A stretch of 64,000 nt of DNA from Anaerolineaceae bacterium (GTDB lineage: Bacteria > Chloroflexota > Anaerolineae > Anaerolineales > E44-bin32): assembly GCA_020350285.1 (NCBI GenBank), contig CP070708.1, positions 1,760,937 to 1,824,936 on the forward strand. Direction: 5' to 3'. Numbering within the stretch: position 1 is the stretch's first letter; each line of letters opens with the position of its first letter. The notes beneath the pieces were generated by a model. The model worked only from the letters and a program-made list of their open reading frames with translations, did not search any database and had not been told where the DNA came from. A program made the translations under genes and the position numbers. Below are positions 1 through 9,020 of the stretch, piece after piece.

Positions 1-228
1 GTCGGTGTATCGGATGGCGTCGGTGTATCACTAGGTGTAGGCGTATCCGACGGCGTTAGTGTCTCAGTAGGTGTATCCGACGGTGTCGGGGTATCAGATG
101 CAGTTGGTGTATCCGAAGGTGTTGGCGTATCTGATGGTGTCGGTGTATCGGATGGTGTGGGCGTATCACTCGGCGTGGGCGTATCCGAGGGCGTCGGTGT
201 GATCGTGGGTGTGGGGGTCACCGTCGGT
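1..228. repeat. 18-bp tandem repeat coding for a TPTPSD linker
   Basis: About twelve degenerate copies of an 18-bp unit lie inside the minus-strand exported-protein gene. They vary mostly at third codon positions. Each unit encodes Thr-Pro-Thr-Pro-Ser-Asp or a close variant. The array starts before the window, so its full copy number is unknown. Such arrays change length easily by slippage. Confidence 0.85.
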
Positions 229-1919
229 AATTGTACGAATGTATCCTCCAACTCGGTGTTATTGTCCACATTGTTGTCATTCTCATGCCCCACAGTAACC
301 GCTGTATTGATGATCGTTCCTGTCGTCCCAGGATTGATCAAAACATTGATGATGACCTGCACATTGTTCATGCTGGGAATCGTACCGAGATCACAGGTCA
401 CGATACCGCCAACCTCGGCGCAGCTTCCTTGATCAGGTATTGCTGATACGAATGTCACTTCATCCGGCAGGATGTCATCGAGCATGATCTGCGTGCCTGG
501 AGAAAAGCTGTTGTTGCTCACGAAAATGGTGTAGGTTAATGGGTCACCAGCTACGGCTGGATCCGGTGAATCGCTCTTGAAAAGGGACAGATTCACAGCG
601 TCCGAATCATCAAACAAAAAAGCCCTGTTGACCCGCTCACCTTGGATGGCGAGCGATCCACCTGGAACACCACATTCGATATCCGCAACCTCATCGTAGA
701 CGCCAGTGAAAATTCCTCCATCGTTGTTAAGCCAATCCATATTAAAGAATTTCCATTCCACACGACCATCGTCAAAAAGGGTCAGCCGAAAACTGAGATC
801 ATGGGTCGGCCAATCACCATCAAAATCTGTTGTGCCTACCCAGATCACCTCCACATGATCTGAGAATCCCTCGAAAGTCACACCAGAGAAAAGAAGATCA
901 TTTGCAGCGAAAAGAGCATCGATGTTCAAAAGCACATGGTTGTTATTAAAGTGGGTTAAACCTGCCTCACATTCAACACAAAATTCACTGTTTTCAAGCA
1001 GCTCAACCAAGCCGTGTGTGTTAACGCTGATGGTCTCGATAGATCGACCTTCAAATGGGAAGCTGAAAGGTAAGGGGTATTCGAGGTAAGCTTCGGGCCT
1101 CACAGGGATGGTTTCATCGTCGGCGTTCCAGGCGATTTCCGAAATACTCGGACCGCCCGGATCAAATTCATACGCCCTTTTAATTGCCTCTCCTGGACCC
1201 GGTGTTCCCCCCGGAAGAGCAAATTCGGTTTCTCCGTCTCCGTCATAAATACCAGAGAAAAGATCACCATCATAGGAAACATAATCAAGATTGAAAAATT
1301 TCCATTGAACCTTACCATCACTAAAGAGCGTCGCCTTAAAAGTGAGATCCTGCCCATAATAATTACTGTCGTCCGAGGTCGTACCAGCCCACAAGATATC
1401 AACGCGATCCGAGTGCCCAGCGATGAGCACCGTCGTCATTAGGTCGTCATTCGCTGCAAAGATCGTATCGAGATCCCACGCTTCGTGTTGGTCATAAAAG
1501 TGAGTCAGAGCATTAGCACACTCGATACAAGTCTCCCCCTCCTCAAGCAACTCGATCAGCCCATTGGTGTTGACATTGATCTTAACGATCTCCCGGCTAA
1601 AGAATGGGAAGATGAACGGCAGGGCATACTCGATGTCATCGTCCAAGATTGCGGGGATGCTCGCATCCCTCGGACGCCATGGCATTTCAGAAACACAATT
1701 TTCGTATGTGGTGAAGAGGGGAGCAGCGTTTTTCACATTCGGGTGGACCAGATTCTCTGGAATAGAAACGTGACCTCTTGGTGCTGCTCTTTGATCTTCA
1801 CCAGGGATCGGCAGCGCTATCCCCCCACTTGCTGCCCTGCCAGGTGACGCTCCACCCAGCAAGAGGAACGGCAGGAGGATTCCGATGATTATCAGAATGG
1901 CGATCCGACGTAATTTCAC
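1..1919 (-). CDS. Exported adhesin-like protein: two nidogen-like domains, DUF11, Thr/Pro/Ser repeat (3' end outside window)
   Basis: The frame is open from a GTG at 1919 to the window edge, about 640 codons, and continues beyond it. An in-frame stop lies just upstream of the GTG, so no longer N-terminus is possible. Residues 1-33 form a signal peptide (basic start, long Ile/Leu core). Two tandem domains of about 170 residues follow (about 75-241 and 243-421). Each has LPFxFPF, VNTxGLIELLE, a CxxC pair, THFxxxH and a KVxWKFFNxDY-like segment, recalling nidogen-type extracellular domains. Residues about 440-563 are a DUF11-type beta-sandwich ([15 protein letters not shown]). The rest is a TPTPSD repeat, probably a wall-spanning linker to an unseen C-terminal domain. 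A cell-surface or matrix role is inferred; the ligand is unknown. Confidence 0.85.
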   Translation of the reverse strand, partial: MKLRRIAILIIIGILLPFLLLGGASPGRAASGGIALPIPGEDQRAAPRGHVSIPENLVHPNVKNAAPLFTTYENCVSEMPWRPRDASIPAILDDDIEYALPFIFPFFSREIVKINVNTNGLIELLEEGETCIECANALTHFYDQHEAWDLDTIFAANDDLMTTVLIAGHSDRVDILWAGTTSDDSNYYGQDLTFKATLFSDGKVQWKFFNLDYVSYDGDLFSGIYDGDGETEFALPGGTPGPGEAIKRAYEFDPGGPSISEIAWNADDETIPVRPEAYLEYPLPFSFPFEGRSIETISVNTHGLVELLENSEFCVECEAGLTHFNNNHVLLNIDALFAANDLLFSGVTFEGFSDHVEVIWVGTTDFDGDWPTHDLSFRLTLFDDGRVEWKFFNMDWLNNDGGIFTGVYDEVADIECGVPGGSLAIQGERVNRAFLFDDSDAVNLSLFKSDSPDPAVAGDPLTYTIFVSNNSFSPGTQIMLDDILPDEVTFVSAIPDQGSCAEVGGIVTCDLGTIPSMNNVQVIINVLINPGTTGTIINTAVTVGHENDNNVDNNTELEDTFVQLPTVTPTPTITPTPSDTPTPSDTPTPSDTPTPSDTPTPSDTPTASDTPTPSDTPTETLTPSDTPTPSDTPTPSDTP

Positions 1920-2262
1920 GTGTTGGTTACTCTCGCCACCAAATCAATTAAGTACGTAGAACCAGACCAGCTCATTGATCTCACTGAAATATCGTGACCA
2001 CACACGATCGTCATGAGCCGCTCAATGGTCCAAACCTCGAACGCTTATGCGTACCTGCCGCGTATACCCATCGTTGCGCCGAGATAGAGAGACTAATATC
2101 AATATTAGCCTGAAAATGCTTCATCTGTACCAGTAAGTATTGCCTAGTGTTTCTAATTATGATCTCGACTGCCACGATATTTGTGTGGTGAAAATAACAA
2201 TGATGATTTATGAATAGCTAGAAGAATCTAGGATTGAGAAAGAACTAAGGGAACTGAACAGG
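1920..2262. other. Divergent intergenic region with one perfect palindrome
   Basis: No coding sequence is seen between the minus-strand exported protein and the plus-strand radical SAM gene. The one clear structure is the palindrome CTAATATCAATATTAG at 2093-2108, with 7-bp arms around a 2-bp centre. It is a possible operator, but no family can be assigned. Confidence 0.4.
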
Positions 2263-2291
2263 TTGCATTAATAGAACATATGTGCTATTCT
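2263..2291 (+). promoter_or_regulatory. Promoter with LexA (SOS) box in the spacer
   Basis: TTGCAT (2263-2268) and TATTCT (2286-2291) are separated by 17 bp. The spacer and the start of the -10 hold ATAGAACATATGTGCTAT (2271-2288), an 18-bp palindrome with one mismatched pair. Its core GAACATATGTGC differs by one base from the LexA consensus GAAC-N4-GTTC known from Gram-positive bacteria. The same ATAGAAC/GTTCTAT arms occur in the promoter at 61678-61706. Transcription would begin around 2298, a few bases before the ATG, giving a nearly leaderless mRNA. Repression by LexA is inferred. Confidence 0.65.
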
Positions 2292-2301
2292 ATACAAGCT
2301 G

Positions 2302-3528
2302 ATGGATGATATCAAGAAGCTTGCTCTGACCGCCGATGCGGCAATGTTCGAATCGACTGGAGAACGCCCATTCTGCGGGAGTTTTATCCAAGATACTCGT
2401 AGAAGCTCAGGGTACACTCCTGCAGAGTTACGCGATCGCTTCAGCCGTCGCGGCATCTCCAATTACATCGATGTCAACGGAAGGAAGATCCCCATCCAGA
2501 ACGCCGCAATGCCTGGAGGTCGGAAAATCCCCCTACTCAAAGCGATGCTCACCACCGCCTGTGAACGCGATTGCAATTATTGTGGTTTCCGTGCAGGAAG
2601 TAACGAACGGCGGGTTACCTTCAAACCGGAGACCATGGCAAAGACCTACAACGATATTTATCAAGCTGGTCTGTTAGACGGACTCTTCCTCTCATCAGGC
2701 ATCTTTGCGGGTGGTCCAAACACCCAGAATCGCATGCTCGATGTGGCTGAGATTCTCCGTACTAAATTGGACTACCGCGGTTATCTCCACCTTAAAATCA
2801 TGCCCGGCGCTGAACGTGATCAGATCTTGAGAGCGATGCAATTTGCTGATCGGATATCGGTCAATTTAGAAGCACCGAATCCTGATCGTCTCTCCTTTCT
2901 GGCCCCAACTAAACAATTTACCGATGAGCTCCTCCAACCCCTGAGATGGATTAATGAGATACGGAGAAGCGTCCCCACCAATCGTGGATGGTGTGGTCGT
3001 TGGCCTTCAAGCACCACACAATTTGTCGTTGGCCCCGCAGGGGAAAGCGATCTTGAGATCCTCAGCACGGTATCGAAGCTCCATCAAATTCATGGGCTCA
3101 CTCGAGCATACTTTGAAGCTTTCACGCCTGTGCATGGAACGCCACTCGAGAATCATCCCGCCGAGAACCCTCTTCGTGAGCATCGACTTTATCAGGCATC
3201 ATTCCTGTTGCGTGACTACTATTTCGATCTCGAGGAACTGCCTTTCTCTCATGATGGACTTCTGCCCATCTCCACTGATCCCAAACTGGCATATGCTAAA
3301 AGCACATTGGCTGAGAAACCAATTGAGATCAACAACGCCAGCCGAACGGAATTACTACGCATTCCTGGCATCGGACCTCGTGGTGCGAACACCATCCTAC
3401 GTTGTCGTCGACAAGGTCGTATACGATATCTAAGCGATCTACGAAAATTCGGCATTATTGCGGAACGTGCTGCACCCTATATCACTCTCGATGGCCATCG
3501 AACCCCTCAGCAACTGAGTTTCTGGTGA
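2302..3528 (+). CDS. Putative DNA modification/repair radical SAM protein
   Basis: 408 residues. The radical SAM cluster motif is C87-x3-C91-x2-C94 (CERDCNYCGF), which binds a [4Fe-4S] cluster and S-adenosylmethionine. The C-terminus carries a helix-hairpin-helix DNA-binding motif at about residues 343-384 (LLRIPGIGPRGANTIL). This combination matches the radical SAM family usually encoded beside a uracil-DNA-glycosylase-like partner (TIGR03916 type). No such partner is adjacent here: the next 270 bp are non-coding. The ATG at 2302 lacks a Shine-Dalgarno sequence, consistent with a leaderless transcript from the promoter just upstream. The LexA-like box supports a DNA-damage role. The substrate is unknown. 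Confidence 0.85.
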   Translation: MDDIKKLALTADAAMFESTGERPFCGSFIQDTRRSSGYTPAELRDRFSRRGISNYIDVNGRKIPIQNAAMPGGRKIPLLKAMLTTACERDCNYCGFRAGSNERRVTFKPETMAKTYNDIYQAGLLDGLFLSSGIFAGGPNTQNRMLDVAEILRTKLDYRGYLHLKIMPGAERDQILRAMQFADRISVNLEAPNPDRLSFLAPTKQFTDELLQPLRWINEIRRSVPTNRGWCGRWPSSTTQFVVGPAGESDLEILSTVSKLHQIHGLTRAYFEAFTPVHGTPLENHPAENPLREHRLYQASFLLRDYYFDLEELPFSHDGLLPISTDPKLAYAKSTLAEKPIEINNASRTELLRIPGIGPRGANTILRCRRQGRIRYLSDLRKFGIIAERAAPYITLDGHRTPQQLSFW

Positions 3529-3629
3529 ACAAAATGCACTTACCGAATATTGATGATCGATGGAGTCACATCTCTGTTGTTATCTAAGCCAGCCTGATGA
3601 GTATGGGATTGCCCATCAAGCGACACAAA

Positions 3630-3720
3630 CCCTCACCCCTCCCTCTCCCCTGAGGGGAGAGGGGTTGGGTGAGGGGAGATCGAATGGAATAATTCACCCC
3701 CTCCCCAACCCTATCCCGTA
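3630..3720. repeat. C/G-rich palindromic repeat (CCTCTCCCC family)
   Basis: The core hairpin is CTCTCCCC/GGGGAGAG, flanked by CCCTCACCCC and its inverse GGGTGAGGGG, then a further copy of the C-rich arm. The same family occurs at 34890-34980. It is probably a non-autonomous palindromic repeat. It lies downstream of the radical SAM gene and may also stop transcription. Confidence 0.6.
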
Positions 3721-3728
3721 TCCACATG

Positions 3729-3767
3729 AAAAAAAACAACCGAGGCTGCCTGTAGACAGCCTCGGTT
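3729..3767 (-). terminator. Rho-independent terminator of the ferritin gene
   Basis: An 11-bp stem (3738-3748 with 3757-3767, AACCGAGGCTG and its complement) encloses an 8-nt loop. On the minus strand it is followed by a run of T (complement of the A-run at 3729-3736). It sits just past the ferritin stop. Confidence 0.85.
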
Positions 3768-3798
3768 CAATGCGTTTGAATGATATTCCCGAATGAAC

Positions 3799-4302
3799 TC
3801 ATTCCTCTGCGTGTGGATCTCCATGACGCACGAGATATTCCTCAACGAACTGAAGTTGAGACTCACCAGCGCGTCGAATAACAGTCAATAAAGCATCCAT
3901 CGTAGAGACTTCCTCAAGCTGCTCATTGACAAACCAGCTTAAGAATTCCTGTGCGATGTGGTCACCCTCTTTGATCGCCATGTCCATCAAATCATTGATC
4001 TGTTTGGTGACCTCAAGCTCCCAATCCAACGCCATCTTAGCGGCTTCCTCGGCCGATTCGATAACCGTGGGGGCTGCCCCAATTGCCGGAATCTCTACCT
4101 CACCTCCGGCATCCAGGATGTAACGTACGAATTTCAAAGCATGCGTACGCTCTTCATCAGATTGGCGAAAGAAGAAGTCCGCTAACTCAGGGAGTGTCTC
4201 GCCATCAAAATATGAGGCGATCTTAAGATATTGATTGGACGCACCCAACTCGCTCCCAATTTGTGTGTTCATCGCTTGATTAAGATTTTTACTGATCAGC
4301 AT
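3799..4302 (-). CDS. ftn: Bacterial non-heme ferritin
   Basis: 167 residues, the normal length of a non-heme ferritin subunit. It oxidises Fe(II) and stores iron in a 24-subunit cytoplasmic shell. Ferroxidase ligands are visible by comparison with FtnA: E18, E51 and H54 (DEERTHA), E95 or E97, and Q128 (NEQLEE). The ATG at 4302 has the Shine-Dalgarno AAAGGA about 10 nt upstream. The gene stands alone and has its own terminator. No clear Fur box was recognised, although a nested dyad lies upstream at 4380-4425. Confidence 0.93.
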   Translation of the reverse strand: MLISKNLNQAMNTQIGSELGASNQYLKIASYFDGETLPELADFFFRQSDEERTHALKFVRYILDAGGEVEIPAIGAAPTVIESAEEAAKMALDWELEVTKQINDLMDMAIKEGDHIAQEFLSWFVNEQLEEVSTMDALLTVIRRAGESQLQFVEEYLVRHGDPHAEE

Positions 4303-4379
4303 CTGTCTTATCCTTTCGTTTGTTTGGTGCGTTATTATTCAAGTTATCAGATCACCAAAAGGATCCAACTGCACCTATG

Positions 4380-4425
4380 CTTATCATTTTACCAATATGG
4401 ATAAAAGTAATCCATTATCGATAAG
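4380..4425. promoter_or_regulatory. Nested inverted repeat upstream of ferritin
   Basis: Outer arms CTTATC (4380-4385) and GATAAG (4420-4425) enclose inner arms GGAT and ATCC, in AT-rich DNA about 80-120 bp upstream of the ferritin start. It could be an operator for an iron or redox regulator, but it matches no motif I can name with confidence. Confidence 0.25.
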
Positions 4426-4449
4426 TTAATTTTGTATAAGCGGGAATTC

Positions 4450-5676
4450 TCAACGCCCCACACCGAGAAAATCGAGGGCATATTGAGCGTCAAGATAGTT
4501 GGGGTTAACCACCAGCGCCGCGCGGAAATCCTCAATCGCTCCATGAAGATCCCCCAAACGGTAACGAGCCCAACCTCGCCAGAGCATCGACTCTTCGGCT
4601 TTGTTTGTCCGATAGAGCGTAGCGTCTGCTAAATTGATCACGTCCTCGAACCGACCTTGGTTGAAATATGAGATATAGGGACCAAACTGGTAGCGCGTGA
4701 ATCTCCACGGCAAACCAAGAGCTAGAGCATTGTCATACGCTTGAGCCGCTTCGCCGTAACGCTCGAAATAGAGCAAATTGGTTCCCAGGTTGAACCAGGC
4801 GAATACGTCCTCCGGATCAGAATCAATCATACTTTGGGCTTTCTCTAGGGCACGGCTACGATTGACATCCAGGTCGATATCAGGACCGAATAGGGTTTTT
4901 ACAGCTTCAGCCTTCTGCACGGGGAAGATCACGAGGTATACATAGTTGAATGCACGCCACCCTTGCTCGACCACTTCGTACGAGACGACCTCATCCGGTC
5001 CTTTGAAACTGTCTTGAGCGATGAATACCATACGCTCATCGTCGTAGCCGGTAAACAGGAGATAATGTCCAGCCCAACCAGCATCAGGACCTTCACTCTC
5101 AATGATGTACCCCTTTTCAACGATCACTGGATAACCCACTGCAATAAATCGCTTTAATGTCTCCAACGTGCCACCCACCCGATATTCAGCACCTAGCCAT
5201 CCAGCCCGCGTTCGTACAAAGTAAACCAATTCCTCGATATTGACATTTCGGTCCCCACGATCGGGCTTGAGCAGATCAGAGATCTCAAACTGATCTCCTT
5301 CCCAACCGTAAAACCGTAAAGCCAGGGAAAGTGTCGCAGGGCCACAATTATTCCAATCTTGCTTCTCCCACGTTGGAGATGACAGATTAACTGATGCGGG
5401 AAGAGGCGTGGGAGTGGGATTTGGAGTTGGTGAGATCTCGAGAGCTTTTGTAACCTCCGGCTGGTGTACTGGGGAGACTGTGGCAATTATGGCCCATTTC
5501 GCACCTTCAGGCGTGGGGAGGGTATCCCCCGGATGCAACCAGCTGCGCAGGATGCCCGCGGCGGCATCCAAGCGCCACTCAAGTTGGTATTTCACCGCCG
5601 GGATATGATAAACGCCTAAAAGGATGAGCGCCGCCACCGCGGCACCGAAAGCGAACCAAACAAATCGAGATCGCAT
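4450..5676 (-). CDS. Membrane-anchored C39-like cysteine peptidase with C-terminal TPRs
   Basis: 408 residues. An N-terminal membrane anchor spans about residues 5-24, followed by a Pro/Thr linker (about 82-95). The papain-fold C39-like domain has its catalytic Cys111 in NNCGPAT and His204 in GHYLLFTGYDD. Residues about 290-405 hold TPR repeats (AWFNLGTNLLYFERYGEAAQ and AMLWRG-like units). The fold and Cys/His pair suggest an exported peptidase, perhaps acting on leader peptides or envelope proteins. No peptide-exporter gene adjoins it, so it is probably not a bacteriocin processing enzyme. The substrate is unknown. Confidence 0.8.
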   Translation of the reverse strand: MRSRFVWFAFGAAVAALILLGVYHIPAVKYQLEWRLDAAAGILRSWLHPGDTLPTPEGAKWAIIATVSPVHQPEVTKALEISPTPNPTPTPLPASVNLSSPTWEKQDWNNCGPATLSLALRFYGWEGDQFEISDLLKPDRGDRNVNIEELVYFVRTRAGWLGAEYRVGGTLETLKRFIAVGYPVIVEKGYIIESEGPDAGWAGHYLLFTGYDDERMVFIAQDSFKGPDEVVSYEVVEQGWRAFNYVYLVIFPVQKAEAVKTLFGPDIDLDVNRSRALEKAQSMIDSDPEDVFAWFNLGTNLLYFERYGEAAQAYDNALALGLPWRFTRYQFGPYISYFNQGRFEDVINLADATLYRTNKAEESMLWRGWARYRLGDLHGAIEDFRAALVVNPNYLDAQYALDFLGVGR

Positions 5677-5803
5677 GCAGCGATTATATCAGCAGGTATC
5701 TCAACTGAGTGTGGAATGAACATCCTACGAGAGATCATCCCTGGCTTATTCCTCACCATGACTCAGTCTTGATACGGATCACACGAAGAGGTATCCTTGG
5801 AAC

Positions 5804-6229
5804 ATGATCCGTATCACACCTACGATCAGCATTGATGAACGCGAATTGCAGCTTGAATTCATCCGGGCTTCCGGTCCTGGTGGTCAGAAAGTCAACAAAG
5901 TCGCCACAGCAGTACAACTCCGGTTCGATGTGACCCATTCGCCCTCCCTGCCGAACGATGTCCGAGAACGTCTCATTCGTCTCGCCGGCAAACGTGTGAC
6001 AGAAGACGGTGTGCTGGTTATCGAAGCCCTACGATATCGCACGCAGGATCGCAACCGTAAGGATGCCATAGACCGTTTGATCTCCCTCATCCGGAAAGCT
6101 GCTGTCCCGCCTAAACCACGGCGTAAAACAAAGCCAACCCTCGCTTCTAAAGAGCGCCGATTGGAAGAGAAACGACGCCGTAGTGAAATCAAACGCCAAC
6201 GTCGCGAGATACCCTCCGCCGACGAGTAA
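5804..6229 (+). CDS. arfB: Peptidyl-tRNA hydrolase ArfB (YaeJ-type ribosome rescue factor)
   Basis: 141 residues. The GGQ motif of class I release factors is at residues 26-28 (SGPGGQKVNK). The C-terminal tail (about 105-141) is rich in Arg and Lys, as in ArfB, where it lies in the empty mRNA channel of a stalled ribosome. There is no codon-recognition domain, which separates it from PrfA and PrfB. It would release peptides from ribosomes stalled at mRNA ends. It is monocistronic. Confidence 0.92.
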   Translation: MIRITPTISIDERELQLEFIRASGPGGQKVNKVATAVQLRFDVTHSPSLPNDVRERLIRLAGKRVTEDGVLVIEALRYRTQDRNRKDAIDRLISLIRKAAVPPKPRRKTKPTLASKERRLEEKRRRSEIKRQRREIPSADE

Positions 6230-6588
6230 TGTCTCTTACCGAAATTTATTTCATCCCGCACCTGCCTAATCGTAACCATAGCGCAATCTCTGATCCCAAT
6301 CCCTGATCCCTATTCCCCAATCCCCAATCCCGTTTTTCGTCCCTTTTGATCCACCCCCCGATCTGTTGAACTTACAAAGAACCTCGGCAGTATCCCATAC
6401 GATGGTAAGAAACCTATCCGAGTGAGAACAGCTCATTTCGCGGTAAGATATCTGAGCCACCGAGGGGAATTAGAACATGATCATACTGAAATCACTCCCC
6501 CACGATCATGTGTGCGAGGATCACAAACAATGATCAGACCTATGAAATCTCGAACGTTTCTGGGTAGATCGACGATCAGGCATAACCC
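6230..6588. other. Intergenic region with a G-quadruplex-type motif on the minus strand
   Basis: No gene is seen. At 6308-6331 the minus strand reads G3-N3-G4-N3-G4-N4-G3, meeting the usual G-quadruplex pattern. It is embedded in variants of GGGATTGGGGAT. Related GGGATCAGGGAT-like units recur at 41836-41930. The rest is unremarkable and leads into the 6589 operon without a clear promoter. Confidence 0.5.
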
Positions 6589-7455
6589 ATGCTGACGAGA
6601 AGCGGTAGGGTCTGGGCTCTTGTCTTTGTGCTTATTGCACTCATCGCTTTGATTCTTTTATCATCTGGCCTCTCAGAACTGGAGTTCAGTTACGGCGAAC
6701 CTTTCTCGATCCCAAGAGAAGCGGAAGCCGAGGGAGGAGGTCTCGAACTTCCTACATTCAGAGGGGGATACGTTCGCATCATCTTGTACATCTTCGCTGG
6801 TTTACAAATACTTTTACCCCTCGCCCTTATCTATTTCCTCATCTCGCCTGAAGCTAGAAGGCGGGTAATCCGAACCCTGTTTTCTCTCTTGTGGATTGTC
6901 GCCTTATACTTCCTCATCCGCTCAGGTGTGAATACATTTTCCCCACCCGAAACAACTCCACCTAATGCATTACCGCTTGGTGAAGCCCTCTCGACAGATG
7001 TTGAATTCACATACAGTGCACCGCAGTGGCTTGTAACTATGGTGACGATAGGGCTGGCGATCTCGATCGCAACACTGGTAGTAGGAATTGCCTTCTACAT
7101 TAGACGCAGGTTCCAGCGAAAGACGAGCCCGCTCGAACAGTTGGCCCAAGAAGCCCAGGAAGCCATCGATGCAATTCAGGCTGGAGCAGATTTGAAGAAC
7201 ACTGTCATCCGTTGCTATCATGAAATGAGCCTCATTCTCCTCGAGCAACGAGGACTTAAACGAGCCACAGCCATGACCCCACGCGAATTTGAACGCGAAC
7301 TGGAGGACAGTGGGTTACCTAGCGAGCAGGTTCGTGTACTCACGCGACTTTTTGAAATGGTTCGTTACGGCACGAAAGTTCCTGATGAGGAGGAAGAGAT
7401 TTTGGCCATTGAGAGTCTCTCGGCAATCGTCAGTTCCATCAGGAGCTCAGCATGA
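6589..7455 (+). CDS. Membrane protein with C-terminal DUF4129 domain
   Basis: 288 residues. Four membrane segments lie at about 8-26, 62-85, 94-111 and 148-171. A cytoplasmic DUF4129 domain follows at about 190-285 (VIRCYHEMSLILLEQRGLKR, TPREFERELEDSGL). DUF4129 usually forms the C-terminus of transglutaminase-like membrane proteins encoded with MoxR ATPases and DUF58 proteins. Here the transglutaminase part is absent. It is the first gene of a five-gene operon and its stop overlaps the next start as ATGA. Its role is unknown, presumably in assembly or quality control of membrane or exported proteins. Confidence 0.75.
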   Translation: MLTRSGRVWALVFVLIALIALILLSSGLSELEFSYGEPFSIPREAEAEGGGLELPTFRGGYVRIILYIFAGLQILLPLALIYFLISPEARRRVIRTLFSLLWIVALYFLIRSGVNTFSPPETTPPNALPLGEALSTDVEFTYSAPQWLVTMVTIGLAISIATLVVGIAFYIRRRFQRKTSPLEQLAQEAQEAIDAIQAGADLKNTVIRCYHEMSLILLEQRGLKRATAMTPREFERELEDSGLPSEQVRVLTRLFEMVRYGTKVPDEEEEILAIESLSAIVSSIRSSA

Positions 7456-8063
7456 GAAAGACCCTCATCGTGGTCAGCCTTATCCTCCTTATTTCGCTCC
7501 CATTGACTTTATTGCTACATGAGTTTACACGCGAGATCCTACTCTCCACACTCTTACGCCTCTCATGGTATACACGTCTCTACATGGATAACTTGCCGCA
7601 ACCGATCATTTGGGCGGTGTTTATTGCGCTCGCCATCGTCATTACTGCTCGATCGCTGCTCAAACGCAGAAGCACCTCCGAAACGATCTCTGAAGCTGCG
7701 AGAGCTCGAATGGGTCGGGTCAATAACTTGATCCAAGCCATCAATCGCACCTCAGACGGTCCTTATTTCAAGTGGCGTCTCGCGCAACATTTGCTTGCTT
7801 TAGCCCTTGAAGCGTTTGCTCATAGAGAAAGGACTTCTCCAAATACAATTAGAGAGCGTCTAAAGTCAGGAGGGTTGGACGTTCCCTCCGAGATCGAAGC
7901 CTATCTCCTTGCCGGGATGTCCCCAGTCTTATCGACACGAGCAAACCTGATCACAAGATTGAAAGATGCCATTTTTCCAACCCATCAGATTACTCCATTG
8001 TATCTTGACACGGATAGAGTAATCCAATTCCTAGAGGATCAATTGGAGATCGATTATGAATGA
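7452..8063 (+). CDS. Membrane protein of the MoxR operon, unknown function
   Basis: 203 residues. Membrane segments lie at about 5-22 and 48-68, then a soluble alpha-helical C-terminal part of about 130 residues. I do not recognise a family. The position between the DUF4129 gene and moxR, with 4-bp and 8-bp overlaps, indicates co-translation and a shared complex. GGAG precedes the next start inside this gene. Confidence 0.7.
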   Translation: MRKTLIVVSLILLISLPLTLLLHEFTREILLSTLLRLSWYTRLYMDNLPQPIIWAVFIALAIVITARSLLKRRSTSETISEAARARMGRVNNLIQAINRTSDGPYFKWRLAQHLLALALEAFAHRERTSPNTIRERLKSGGLDVPSEIEAYLLAGMSPVLSTRANLITRLKDAIFPTHQITPLYLDTDRVIQFLEDQLEIDYE

Positions 8064-9018
8064 CGAAGCCGCTAAAGTATCAAATCGTACTGACAAGGTC
8101 ATCCAAGAGGTGGAACGTGCAGTCGTGGGTAAGCGACCCCTTCTTGAAAAGATCATGGCAGCCATCTTGGCCGGCGGACATATTTTGTTGGAGGATTACC
8201 CAGGACTGGCTAAAACACTCATCGCCAACAGCTTCTCAACGGCTTTGGGACTCGAGTTCAAGCGTATCCAGTTCACACCTGATCTGCTACCAGGTGACAT
8301 CACTGGAGGCTATGTCTACGATCGCAGTAAGAACCAATTCGATCTGCGAAAGGGACCCGTTTTCGCAAATATCATCTTGGCCGATGAGATCAACCGCGCG
8401 TCACCCAAAACACAGTCCGCACTTCTAGAAGCAATGCAGGAATATCAAGTTACGCTTGAGGGCACGACGATGAAACTCCCCGAGCCCTTCATCGTCATCG
8501 CCACCCAGAACCCGATCGAATATGAAGGCACCTTCCCTTTACCTGAGGCACAACTCGATCGCTTCATCATGAAACTCCCGGTTGGCTATCCCTCACAAGA
8601 TGATGAACAGGAAATCCTTCGTCGTCGACAAGAGAGACGACAGGATGCGTTTCATTTAGAACAAGTAACTGATGCGGAAGAGATATTGGTCATGCGCCAA
8701 GCCACTGAACAAGTCTATGTTGATCCAGACATCGAGCGTTATATCGTGACCTTGACATCTGAAACACGGAAAGCTAGGCAGGTAGCTGTCGGAGCCAGTC
8801 CGAGAGGTTCATTGGCCTTGTTGAAACTAAGCCGAGCATGGGCTGCCATGAAGAGACGAGAGTTTGTACTGCCTGATGATGTCAAGCTCTTTGCCATTCC
8901 AGCTCTCATTCATCGACTGATTCTAGAGCCCGATCTCTGGATGAAACGTCATGCAGCTGACGATGTGATCTCGGACATCCTGCGATCCGTTCCTGTCCCA
9001 GTAATTGAGGCTAGCTGA
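8056..9018 (+). CDS. MoxR-family AAA+ ATPase
   Basis: 320 residues, typical for MoxR. The Walker A loop is EDYPGLAKT (about 46-54), with the Ala before Lys-Thr common in this family. Walker B and the following helix are IILADEINRASPKTQSALLE, then sensor 1 in IATQNPIEYEGTFPLPEAQL and a C-terminal lid. MoxR proteins act as ATP-driven chaperones that often work with VWA-fold or DUF58 partners, and a DUF58 gene follows 2 bp downstream. Confidence 0.93.
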   Translation: MNDEAAKVSNRTDKVIQEVERAVVGKRPLLEKIMAAILAGGHILLEDYPGLAKTLIANSFSTALGLEFKRIQFTPDLLPGDITGGYVYDRSKNQFDLRKGPVFANIILADEINRASPKTQSALLEAMQEYQVTLEGTTMKLPEPFIVIATQNPIEYEGTFPLPEAQLDRFIMKLPVGYPSQDDEQEILRRRQERRQDAFHLEQVTDAEEILVMRQATEQVYVDPDIERYIVTLTSETRKARQVAVGASPRGSLALLKLSRAWAAMKRREFVLPDDVKLFAIPALIHRLILEPDLWMKRHAADDVISDILRSVPVPVIEAS

Positions 9019-9020
9019 AG

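Noticed and set aside
157-446. Plus-strand open frames over the 5' end of the window
   Set aside because: They run antisense to the DUF11 and repeat part of the minus-strand exported protein; their Gly/Val repeat is the complement of the TPTPSD array.
3560-3796. 78-codon plus-strand frame
   Set aside because: It runs through a palindromic repeat and the ferritin terminator, with no ribosome site and no recognisable protein.
4450-5676. Bacteriocin-processing C39 peptidase
   Set aside because: It has TPRs instead of an exporter, no double-glycine precursor is nearby, and the two neighbours are unrelated.
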